From NCBI GenBank assembly GCA_949747515.1, contig CATKFO010000068.1:1-54264 (forward strand): a stretch of 54,264 bases of DNA, in the 5' to 3' direction. Positions 44,793 to 52,619 of this stretch are shown piece by piece. The notes under the pieces were generated by a model. The model did no database searches. It had not been told where the DNA came from and worked only from the letters and a program-made list of their open reading frames with translations. Position 1 is the stretch's first letter. Every line of letters starts with the position of its first letter. A program made the position numbers and the translations under genes. This stretch comes from an uncultured Eubacteriales bacterium. Lineage in GTDB: Bacteria; Bacillota; Clostridia; Oscillospirales; CAG-272.

Positions 44793-46028
44793 TTAGCCGT
44801 TAAGCCATTTGCGGCGAGCCTCTTCATATACTTCGTCCGGCAGCCCGCCCGGAACAAATCTGTTATGAGATACATACTGATCTCCCGCTATGTCCGGGAA
44901 TGTGCAGAACGTATCGTTTCTGTATTTATCGCGTTCTTTAGGATCTCTGAGGTTTGGTATCTCAACGGGAATATTTCCGTTTACAATAGATTTATATCCA
45001 AGAATGCCCGGTATACACATATCTACGGCGTCGTATACTCCTACGGCGTATTTCTTTGCTGTCTCGTCTCCAAGTATGCTTCCAATAAACAAGTGAGTCG
45101 TACAGTAGTCTCCTCCTCCGTGACCCGATTCTTCCGCTTCCGGGAAAATATGAGACGGTCGGTATATATTGCTCTCTCCATTACAGTTTTCTCCGGAAGC
45201 CTCGATATATGCGTTGATTTCCCCGTTGCCCATATCCTTAAGCGCGCCGATATCTCCGTTTAGCTGATAATTGTTTCCGGGATGGTTATGCTTAAGGTTA
45301 AATTGGAGGCTTTTAAAAATAGCTCCGTTTTCCATCGTAAGGATAGTCAGAGCATATGCTCCCGCAGTATATCCAACATTTGTAAGGAACGGACGAGGCG
45401 GAGCCTCAAACGACGTTACGCTTACGGGACGCAGCCCCGTCATATAAAGTATCGGACCTATAGCGTGGGAACAGTAATACGTCGACGGCATAAGATTCCG
45501 CCAATGATTCCTGTCTCCGCAAGTAATGCTCGGCCAAATTGACGAGCAGTCGTGAGTATATTCGCCTTCAGCGTACATCAATTCTCCTATGTCGCCGTTT
45601 CTGTATCTTCTTCTCATTTCAAGTCTTACCGGAGTATAGCAGTAATTTTCAGCGAACGTATATACTTTTCCCGTACGCTCTACCGCTTCGATCAGTTCTA
45701 CGGCTTCCTTCATCGTAGCGCACGCCAAGCACTCGCTCATTACGTGTCTGCCGCTTTCAAGAAGCCGAATAGCATACGGCGCGTGCTCGTTGGCGTAATT
45801 CGCCAATATAACGGCGTCCATATCGTGACAAATAAATTCATCAAAATCCGTATAATACGTTATATTGCATACCCCGTACTTCTCCTCCGCTTCCTTACGA
45901 CTGTGTGAAAAATGCGGCTCATACTTGTCGCATATCGCAACAAGCTCCGCTTCTCCGGTTTGCAGAAGTTGACTTATCATGGTCATACCGCGGCACGCGC
46001 CGAATACTCCGATTTTCAGCTTTCCCAT
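44793..46028 (-). CDS. Gfo/Idh/MocA-family oxidoreductase
   Basis: A 411-residue NAD(P)-dependent sugar oxidoreductase-like protein. The Rossmann domain (about 3-125) starts KIGVFGACRGM, and the C-terminal alpha/beta domain carries the substrate site. The family's catalytic E-K-P is replaced by SECLACATM (about residues 95-103), so the usual Lys is missing. A His in the C-terminal domain (YYCSHAIGP) remains. Activity may differ from a simple dehydrogenase. It has its own promoter with a perfect palindrome next to it. CAGGAG precedes the ATG. Likely part of the sugar-use region. Confidence 0.88.
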   Translation of the reverse strand: MGKLKIGVFGACRGMTMISQLLQTGEAELVAICDKYEPHFSHSRKEAEEKYGVCNITYYTDFDEFICHDMDAVILANYANEHAPYAIRLLESGRHVMSECLACATMKEAVELIEAVERTGKVYTFAENYCYTPVRLEMRRRYRNGDIGELMYAEGEYTHDCSSIWPSITCGDRNHWRNLMPSTYYCSHAIGPILYMTGLRPVSVTSFEAPPRPFLTNVGYTAGAYALTILTMENGAIFKSLQFNLKHNHPGNNYQLNGDIGALKDMGNGEINAYIEASGENCNGESNIYRPSHIFPEAEESGHGGGDYCTTHLFIGSILGDETAKKYAVGVYDAVDMCIPGILGYKSIVNGNIPVEIPNLRDPKERDKYRNDTFCTFPDIAGDQYVSHNRFVPGGLPDEVYEEARRKWLNG

Positions 46029-46057
46029 ATTTTTATATCTCCTGTGTACATATTATT

Positions 46058-46072
46058 AGGACGCTGCGTCCT
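46058..46072. promoter_or_regulatory. Operator-like palindrome AGGACGC-T-GCGTCCT
   Basis: A perfect 7-bp inverted repeat around one base. It covers the expected start point of the leftward Gfo/Idh/MocA promoter, ~30 nt before the gene. This is the position of a repressor site such as LacI/GntR-type regulators use. No regulator gene of that class is in the window. Confidence 0.55.
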
Positions 46073-46078
46073 TTCGCC

Positions 46079-46107
46079 ATTTTAGCAGAACGAAGCGGAA
46101 ATTTCAA
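46079..46107 (-). promoter_or_regulatory. Promoter for the Gfo/Idh/MocA gene
   Basis: On the minus strand TTGAAA (46107-46102), a 17-nt spacer and TAAAAT (46084-46079). Confidence 0.55.
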
Positions 46108-46129
46108 TACAATAACAAAATTTAATTAT

Positions 46130-46374
46130 TTATTATTTCATAAACGCGAAAGTCATAATCGGCGTACAGATTTATATACTCGTCGAAAAGAACTGCAGCG
46201 CCGCAAAGCCTACGGCTTTCCCTCCCTGCCAATCTTTTACTGCTTGGTTCTTCCTTTTTGCCCGCTAACAGCGGTTAGCGAGGATGCTTTTGTTATATCG
46301 AGAAAGCATGTTACTTCTCTATGCATACCAAAGTTTTATGGCTCTTCTAGCTTGCAGTTGTCTTTTAACAAATA
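46130..46374. other. Non-coding stretch with short hairpins
   Basis: No supported gene. It holds CGCTAAC-AGCG-GTTAGCG (46263-46280), and on the minus strand GCCGTAGGC followed by TTTGCGGC (about 46198-46220). Base composition is more GC-rich and less purine-skewed than the AT-rich flanks. I find no clear match to the terminal repeats. It could be a remnant of another dispersed repeat or a small RNA. Confidence 0.3.
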
Positions 46375-46403
46375 AAAAAGCCGACGTTATAAAACATCGG
46401 CTC
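46375..46403 (-). terminator. Terminator of the efp-CD1247 unit
   Basis: On the minus strand AGCCGATG and CGTCGGCT pair closely around TTTTATAA, followed by TTTTTTAT. It lies ~25 nt past the stop at 46427. Confidence 0.85.
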
Positions 46404-46426
46404 TCTTAAAATAACGATCGCGTTTA

Positions 46427-46867
46427 TCAGTCCTCGTTTTTTTCAGCTTCTTCGTCGTTTATAAGCGGTCTGTGACACGAAGGACATACTACGTCGTCAG
46501 GATCCGCGTCCTCGTCAAAGTAGTATTTTTCTCCGCATCCGTCGCATACGGTCTCATAAAACTCTCCGCCGCAGTCGCAACAATCGCACTCGTCTTCGTC
46601 GCAATCACATTCGTCGTCGCAGCAGCAATCGCATTCGTCGTCAACGTCCTCGTAAACAATCTCTTCAAGGAAGCCGAGATCCTCGTCGATCTCCTCGATA
46701 TAATCGTTGCACGTGTCGATCTCGTCCTTCATATCTTCGATTTCAGCCGCCATCTTGTCAATGATGTCTACGAGCGCGGAGATGATCTTTCCCTCGGGTT
46801 TTGTGGAATCAATCGAAAGACCTTCCAGCAATCCCTTAATGTAAGATGAGTTTTCCTTAATGTTCAT
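46427..46867 (-). CDS. CD1247 N-terminal-domain protein with Asp/Cys-rich segment
   Basis: A 146-residue protein. The N-terminal ~70 residues form an acidic helical domain like that of Clostridial CD1247-type proteins (YIKGLLEGLSID and IISALVDIIDKMA). A segment at about residues 79-103 packs roughly ten Cys among Asp/Glu, and a zinc-ribbon-like CDGCGEKYYF...CPSCHRPL ends the protein. The ATG at 46867 follows AAAGGACG; an upstream start would add 16 residues and overlap efp. It lies 34 bp after efp and is probably co-transcribed. Metal binding is likely; the role is unknown. Confidence 0.75.
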   Translation of the reverse strand: MNIKENSSYIKGLLEGLSIDSTKPEGKIISALVDIIDKMAAEIEDMKDEIDTCNDYIEEIDEDLGFLEEIVYEDVDDECDCCCDDECDCDEDECDCCDCGGEFYETVCDGCGEKYYFDEDADPDDVVCPSCHRPLINDEEAEKNED

Positions 46868-46901
46868 TGTACACGTCCTTTCAAATTTATAAGTATAGGC
46901 T

Positions 46902-47468
46902 TTACGCTCTTTCAAGATATTCGGAAGTGCGCGTATCGATCTTCAGCATATCTCCCTCATTGATAAAGAGAGGCACGCGTACCACCGCGCCGGTTTCAAC
47001 GGTAGCGTTCTTCGTAGCTCCGGTAGCGGTGTCTCCGCGGACGCCGGGCTCCGTTTCGGTAACTTCAAGAATAACGAACATAGGCGGCTCGACTGCGAAA
47101 GGCTTTTCCTTATAGGAGTTTATCTTGCAGATCATTTCTTCCTTAACAAATTTGAAGTTATCTCCGATAAGATCCTTACCGATCGGAACCTGCTCGTAGG
47201 TTTCCATATCCATAAAGTAATACAGATCCCCGTCGTTGTAAAGGTACTGCATCTCCTTGCGCTCGATATGAGCGTCTTCATACTTGTCCGTAGGGCTAAA
47301 GGTCTTTTCTATAACGGCGCCTGTAATTACGTTGCGAAGCTTCGTTCTTACAAAGGCCGCTCCTTTTCCGGGTTTTACATGCTGAAATTCGATAACCTGC
47401 ATTACCTGTCCGTCCATATCAAAGGTAACGCCGTTTTTGAAGCTTCCTGCTATAACCATGTCTTTCAT
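46902..47468 (-). CDS. efp: Translation elongation factor P
   Basis: EF-P relieves ribosome stalling at polyproline stretches. The three-domain beta-barrel protein has ~189 residues. The N-terminal KOW-like domain carries the loop [10 protein letters not shown], whose GKG Lys is the usual modification or contact residue. OB-fold domains follow, with [13 protein letters not shown] near the C-terminus. The ATG at 47468 gives MKDMVIAG; a second ATG at 47459 fits family N-termini equally well. AAAGGAG lies unusually far upstream (~19 nt), with a GCCGC/GCGGC hairpin in between. A consensus-like promoter is at 47519. Confidence 0.95.
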   Translation of the reverse strand: MKDMVIAGSFKNGVTFDMDGQVMQVIEFQHVKPGKGAAFVRTKLRNVITGAVIEKTFSPTDKYEDAHIERKEMQYLYNDGDLYYFMDMETYEQVPIGKDLIGDNFKFVKEEMICKINSYKEKPFAVEPPMFVILEVTETEPGVRGDTATGATKNATVETGAVVRVPLFINEGDMLKIDTRTSEYLERA

Positions 47469-47518
47469 TGCCGCGTAAAGTGCGGCTCTCCTTTCAAAAC
47501 ACAAACATACTTACTTTT

Positions 47519-47547
47519 ATTATAAACTATATCGCCGTTTTTTTCAA
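47519..47547 (-). promoter_or_regulatory. Promoter for efp
   Basis: On the minus strand TTGAAA (47547-47542), a 17-nt spacer and TATAAT (47524-47519). The leader is ~45 nt. Confidence 0.6.
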
Positions 47548-47616
47548 GGGCATAAGACGATATTTTTGCAGTATACGTATGAAAACTATAATTTTTCCAA
47601 CATTTCGCCCAAACTA

Positions 47617-47645
47617 TTGACTGTTCGAACCCCATATGATATACT
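47617..47645 (+). promoter_or_regulatory. Promoter for the alpha-galactosidase-like gene
   Basis: TTGACT (47617-47622), a 17-nt spacer and TATACT (47640-47645). The leader is ~80 nt. Confidence 0.6.
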
Positions 47646-47732
47646 CGGCTCAACGGTAAACGTCCATAATACGAACTAAAATTAAATTCAGACGTTATCG
47701 CTGCAAAACAACTGATGAAAGGAATAGCGGAC

Positions 47733-50129
47733 ATGAATAACAAAGAGATATATTGCGAAACGTCGGGAGCGCTCAAAGCCGGAGCCACGGAGAATACTCC
47801 GTCAAAATCTCAATATTTTTCATGGATAAACAATACCAACGAAGGCTCGACGGAAGCGCAAACTCTCGCAAACCTTGCCTATTTTGAATGGCTTCGCCGC
47901 GAATTTGGCATGAGTCTCGACATTTACGCCTGGGACGCCGGAAATCTCGACGGCTCATGCGGCACATATGAAACGCTGGATTCATCAAAACTGCGCGCGC
48001 AATTTCCAAACGGTTACGCCCCGATTGCGGAAGCCGCAAAAAGAATGAATACTAAGCTCGGGGTATGGTGCGGTCCCGACGGATTCGGAAACACGGCTGA
48101 CGAAGCTGAAGCGCGGCGAGAGCTCATGGTTTCCCTATGCCGCGACTATAATTTCGGACTTTTCAAAATGGACGCGGTATGCGGAGGACTTAGGGAGGAA
48201 AAGCAGGATGAATTCGTACGCATGATGGAAGAATGCCGCAAATACTCGCCAGATCTCGTACTGCTCAATCACCGCCTTAAACTTGGGAAGGGGCTTCCTT
48301 ACGCCACGACGTTTCTTTTTAACGGTCAGGAAACGTATACCGACGTTCATATTTGCAACGAGCGGCCCGCGCCGCATCATAGAGCGTACATGTTTTACAG
48401 AGGAAATACTCCCGAACTGAAACGTTTGACGGAGGATCACGGAGTATGTATTTCGTCATGCGTAGACTATTTTGAAGACGAATTAATATATCAGGCCTTC
48501 GGACGCTCGCTGATTCTCGCTCCCGAAATATACGCAAATCCTTGGTTTTTGCGCGACGACGAACATGCGAAGCTCGCTCGAATATTTAACCTGCATAGAA
48601 CGTACAGAAGCATTTTAACGAGCGGAATCGAGCTTCCGGAAAGATACGGTCCCTGCTCCGTTTCAAGGGGGTCTGATTTCGTCCGCTTCATTACTACGGG
48701 AAACGATTCATGGGAGAGAAAAAAACTGCAAATAAAACTCGACGGAGAAATAGGTCTTGAGCAGCGCTGCGACGTAATAGTATCCATTCATCATCCATAC
48801 GAGCAGTACGTAGGACGTTTCAACTATGGAGAAATCGCTGAAATTACCCTCGAGCCTTTCCGCGCGGCGCTCGTGGAAGTATCGCGCGCGAAAGACGCGT
48901 ATCCCATGCTGACCGGCTGTTCGTATGAAGTTTTAAAAGAGCATGAAGGAACGCCGACAAAAATAAAAATACTTTCCTCCAGCGGAAAAATCGGAAAAAT
49001 CGTTTGTGGAAAAGAGTCTGAATTATGCGAAACAAAATCGTTCGACAACACGCTTGGCGCGCCGATTAAGCTCTCCGCCGATTGGAAAAGGTCTGAAACG
49101 CCGGAAAACGCCGAGCAAATGTACGAAACCGCAATGTTCGTCATGGATAACGATTCGCTTGAAATACGAGAACTGAGGCGTTCAGGCGAAACAAAGATCC
49201 CTGAAGTTCAGGCGGCCCGCGACGCGTTCTTCTCTCAGCGCACGTATGCGATTCGAGGCTGCGAATCAAAATTCGCCTTTGACGGAAACGAAAATACTTT
49301 TTACGACGGAGTATCCAAAACATTCTACGGCGACGGTGAATCCATAATGAGGATTGACGGAGGATGCCTTAGAATCGATTTCGGAGACGTATACGACGCG
49401 GACGAAATTCTGATTGAATATTTTGACGTCGAAAGAGACGATCTTTACGAGATAAAACGTCAGGAGCCTGTGTTTAAAGGAGAAATATCCGAAGACTTGA
49501 GCAGTTGGAGAAACGTATATCTTGACGAAATAAAAAGGAAGCGATACGAAGAACACGAAATGCTCGCGTATCAGGTGCACAATATTGTTAAGGTATGGGG
49601 AAGCCGTAAACAACTCTCGTATAAAATAAGCTCCCCAATAAGATATTTTCGCTTGCAGAACGCATACGATAGAATATTTAAGGCCGCGCTTATGAAAAAC
49701 GGCTGCGAAATAAAGCTGACGAATCCAAAAATTACGACGCTTCTTCCTTCTTACGAGGTGAAAAAGGCCAAGGGATACAGATACGCAGACGTAAAAATAC
49801 CGGAATCAATACGCCGCGAAAATTCTTATCTTGCGATCGGTATAGACGGGATTCACGGACGCGAAGGCGCGTATGTCGTAGCAGAATTAAACGGAATGTT
49901 TTCAGGATGCGAAGCGAGAGCGGCGTCTTATCCGTCAAATCCTTGGGAATGTCCGGTTACGCACGCAGATCGCGGATACGCGTATTACCTCGGTATTAAG
50001 TCTGAAATGCTTGGACGTCATATAAAGCTGCACATGATTGAAATGACGGAAGAAGCCGGAAAATGCGATCTCAGCGTTTATCTATGCGAGCCTAACGATT
50101 GCCGCGAAGGGATTGAAATAGATTTTTAA
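47733..50129 (+). CDS. Clan-D (GH27/GH36-like) alpha-galactosidase-type hydrolase
   Basis: A 798-residue enzyme. The N-terminal half is a TIM barrel of the alpha-galactosidase superfamily: DIYAWDAG, KLGVWCGPDGF and FGLFKMDAVCGG, where Asp147 in K-M-D fits the family nucleophile. SCVDYFEDEL may contain the acid/base Asp. A beta domain follows. A C-terminal discoidin-like region spans about 500-660 (FAFDGNENTFYDG and SSPIRYFRLQNAY). There is no signal peptide. The ATG at 47733 follows GAAAGGA. It stands alone under its own promoter. The substrate could be an alpha-galactoside or a related sugar; the family placement is approximate. Confidence 0.75.
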   Translation: MNNKEIYCETSGALKAGATENTPSKSQYFSWINNTNEGSTEAQTLANLAYFEWLRREFGMSLDIYAWDAGNLDGSCGTYETLDSSKLRAQFPNGYAPIAEAAKRMNTKLGVWCGPDGFGNTADEAEARRELMVSLCRDYNFGLFKMDAVCGGLREEKQDEFVRMMEECRKYSPDLVLLNHRLKLGKGLPYATTFLFNGQETYTDVHICNERPAPHHRAYMFYRGNTPELKRLTEDHGVCISSCVDYFEDELIYQAFGRSLILAPEIYANPWFLRDDEHAKLARIFNLHRTYRSILTSGIELPERYGPCSVSRGSDFVRFITTGNDSWERKKLQIKLDGEIGLEQRCDVIVSIHHPYEQYVGRFNYGEIAEITLEPFRAALVEVSRAKDAYPMLTGCSYEVLKEHEGTPTKIKILSSSGKIGKIVCGKESELCETKSFDNTLGAPIKLSADWKRSETPENAEQMYETAMFVMDNDSLEIRELRRSGETKIPEVQAARDAFFSQRTYAIRGCESKFAFDGNENTFYDGVSKTFYGDGESIMRIDGGCLRIDFGDVYDADEILIEYFDVERDDLYEIKRQEPVFKGEISEDLSSWRNVYLDEIKRKRYEEHEMLAYQVHNIVKVWGSRKQLSYKISSPIRYFRLQNAYDRIFKAALMKNGCEIKLTNPKITTLLPSYEVKKAKGYRYADVKIPESIRRENSYLAIGIDGIHGREGAYVVAELNGMFSGCEARAASYPSNPWECPVTHADRGYAYYLGIKSEMLGRHIKLHMIEMTEEAGKCDLSVYLCEPNDCREGIEIDF

Positions 50130-50568
50130 CTGAATTTTTATTTTTTAATATTGGCTGTATATAATCCGTATTTATATTCATATAAGGATGACAGTACGCT
50201 TTAAATTCAAGCCTAAACAAGTCAATCAAAGGAAAAACGGAAGTATACTACCTTTAAAATCACGTCATGTAATTGTATAATAATGCACTCGAAAGGCATA
50301 TTATAGTAAATATTGTCAGATAATAACTTTTTAGCGACCCGTACTAAACGGCAGACTTCATATATTATAAAAGCATTAAGAAATACTAAAACTAAACGCG
50401 GTAAGGCAGAGCGCTTGTAATCCAAGCCCGCCTTACCGTAAAAAAACGATATTACAGCTCCAAAAAACGCCTTTAAAGAGCGTCGGACAAATTTTTAAAT
50501 TCTTTCTGTTAATACTCAAATCGCTGGCACAAATATATTTACAATCAAATCTAATATGAAAAGTCATT
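50130..50568. other. Intergenic region with imperfect hairpin
   Basis: No supported gene. GCGGTAAGGC (50398-50407) pairs with GCCTTACCGT (50430-50439), enclosing a smaller GCTTG/CAAGC hairpin. T tracts are weak on both sides, so the hairpin could be a weak terminator for the upstream gene or a small structured RNA. The rest is AT-rich with stops in all frames. Confidence 0.4.
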
Positions 50569-50793
50569 ATGAATCAAACTTATTTATGCATTAAAAGCGT
50601 TTACGGCAACGAACATACCTACGGCGTCTCCTCGGCGACTACGTACGACGGCCAAACAATTCTTATAGAAACGTTCCCAGATTTATGCGGAGACAGAAAA
50701 TCTGTCGAGCGGTTAGCCGATTTGTGCAACAAGCTCCATCTTGACGCCATTCACCTAAAGGACGTCGTCGAAGATTTTCTTGCATATTTATAA
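50569..50793 (+). CDS. DUF6514-like small protein
   Basis: A 74-residue protein with a predicted beta-strand N-terminus (YLCIKSVYGN and YGVSSATTY) and a helical C-terminal part (VERLADLCNKLHLDAIHLKDVVEDFLAYL). The pattern L-x-x-L-C-N-x-x-x-L-(x)2-I-H-L-x-D-V-V-E-D-F-L fits the small Clostridial DUF6514 family as I remember it. The function is unknown. The ribosome binding site is weak. The gene stands alone, closed by a terminator. Confidence 0.7.
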   Translation: MNQTYLCIKSVYGNEHTYGVSSATTYDGQTILIETFPDLCGDRKSVERLADLCNKLHLDAIHLKDVVEDFLAYL

Positions 50794-50809
50794 TTTTGAT
50801 TCAAATAAA

Positions 50810-50848
50810 AGCGCGAACGAAGATTATAAGTTCGTCCGCGCGTTGTTA
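50810..50848 (+). terminator. Terminator after the DUF6514-like gene
   Basis: GCGCGAACGAA (50811-50821) pairs with TTCGTCCGCGC (50831-50841, one G-U), followed by GTTGTTATTATTT. Confidence 0.85.
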
Positions 50849-51058
50849 TTATTTATTGCTACGCCCCATATAAGTCGGATAATTTCTCTTAAGAATTTGA
50901 GCGAACACGCAATATAGATAGCATACTTTTTCGCCCATAGTTAAAACGCCTTTGAATCGTCAAACCCGTAATATAGATTTATTCTCTAAGGCGTTACCGT
51001 AAAATTTTTATTTGAAATGATATTTAAGTTAAAAAGACAACCGGACGTCGTAGCAAGG

Positions 51059-52095
51059 CTAAAATTCAACATATTCTTTAAACGTCTCGGGATATTTTGC
51101 TTTTCGTTCGTTCCAATAAAAGTCAAACCTTTTAGAATATCCTTGTATTATAGAATCGACTTGACGTTCTATTTCGCCTATTCTTATCGTTCCATCTGAA
51201 AAAAGAGCGCATATCCAATCGTTAATATCGTCCGGCAATTCTCCAAGCTTACGCAGCTCGTTGAATAGTATTATGGCTATTGGTACGGAGCAGCAATAAT
51301 AATCCTTGAAACCCTCGATTACGTCGTCGTATGTTTCAACGCCGTGTCTAACCATGATTGTTCTGTCTATCGCCTGTACAAATTCTTCTTCGTCTCCCGG
51401 AGATCCATAAGGGTATGAAAGAAACCATCGCGTCCTGTTAAAAAATTTATCGCGACGGGCTGCGTCGGCATATGCTTTTTTAGACGCATCGGACGAGAAA
51501 CGATGACTAAGTTCATGCGCTAACAGACGAAGAAGACTCCCTTCGTCGTAATTTCCCTCAATATTGCAATATGTTAGATAGCTGTCCGCAGTCAGCATGA
51601 AACTTACTCCCTTTGAAAAATATGTCAGATATATTTTCACATCGCCGACGACGTTTCTTTTTTGTATTTTGCAAACGTCCGACAAAATTCCGGAAACTTT
51701 TTTTGATCAAGCGATTCGTAAAATATCTTACAGTTATTTTCAAGAACGGGCAGAATCCTATTATTCCATATTTGAGCAAAATTTGAATTTCTCAAGGCTT
51801 GAATTCCACGCAAAAGTTGCTCCCTTTCATTCTTCGAATAATTTCCTTCTCCTTTTTCTATAAGAGAATGAAGCTGGCCGCATAAACTATTAAGATCAAA
51901 TTTTTCAATTTCGTCTAAATCGTATCGTGAGGTAAGAATATCGAAGTAAGAATTTCCGGGGAGTATATTTAATCCTTCGTATGTTTTACATACCCACTCT
52001 TTTACGTCCTGAAGCTCCGTTCGATAATAATTACAAAATACCAAGGACCCCAACGCCTCAAACGCAAAACACGGTTTACAAATAACATTACGCAT
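51059..52095 (-). pseudogene. HExxH zinc-metallopeptidase-like gene split by a frameshift
   Basis: Two overlapping minus-strand frames read as one protein of ~345 residues. The first (52095-51637, 152 aa, after a GGGGGGA site) starts MRNVICKPCFAFE and ends soon after FAKYKK. The second (open to 51059) continues with RNVVGDVKIYLTYF and holds the zinc motif AHELSH. A -1 shift in the A6 run at 51658-51663 joins them; seven A's would restore one frame. This may be a recent one-base deletion, a transcriptional-slippage site or an assembly error. I do not recognise the family. Activity depends on whether the frames are joined in vivo. Confidence 0.65.
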
Positions 52096-52619
52096 AATAC
52101 AAAATCCCCCCGCTTCAAAATGTTGTTAAATCCCTCGTTCAATCGGCATCTTCAGAACGATTTTATATATCTGTCAAATGTCTTGAATCTTCCTAAATTA
52201 TAGAAGGGCGCCATACAACAAGGCGCGTTTCTTTCATAGAACAAACCGCCAAAAGCTACGTTATTTTTTATGTCCTTATTTATCTTTAGCATAAGTTTAC
52301 CACAATTGCATCATTATAGTCAATATATAATTAACATTTTTTCGATTACTTTATTCTTTATTCGACGATTATACTATTAACCTCTAAAATTCTAATATAT
52401 TATAATAAATTTGCGCTTTCAGTTTAAAACGTTGTTTTCTGTAACGTCTCAAGTACACGGGCATATCATGTTAGAGAGAAGAGATAAAGCTCTTCCCAAC
52501 GAAGCGTCGGCAAAAGTTCCGGCGCGTAGTAAAAATGTTCAAAGAATAAAAATTTGTTTTCGCCTAAATTATGCGGAAGCAAAACGGAACAAATTCTAAG
52601 TAAAGGCATGGTCATTAAA
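52096..52619. other. AT-rich intergenic region without a supported gene
   Basis: I see no gene. The stretch is very AT-rich from about 52280 to 52420. It holds GGCGCC/GGCGCG near 52207-52229 as a weak inverted repeat. Promoter boxes for the downstream gene are ambiguous: a TATACT near 52370 has no convincing -35. Confidence 0.4.

Noticed and set aside
47617..47645. tRNA T-loop-like GTTCGAACC
   Set aside because: No acceptor, D or anticodon arms can be drawn around it; the bases belong to a TTGACT/TATACT promoter.
50222..50425. 67-codon minus-strand frame with hydrophobic stretch
   Set aside because: Its start lies inside the 50398-50439 hairpin, with no binding site or promoter; composition alone explains the hydrophobic look.
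52411..52599. 62-codon plus-strand frame
   Set aside because: No ribosome binding site, a non-ATG start and basic low-information sequence, overlapping the leader of the Cys-rich gene.
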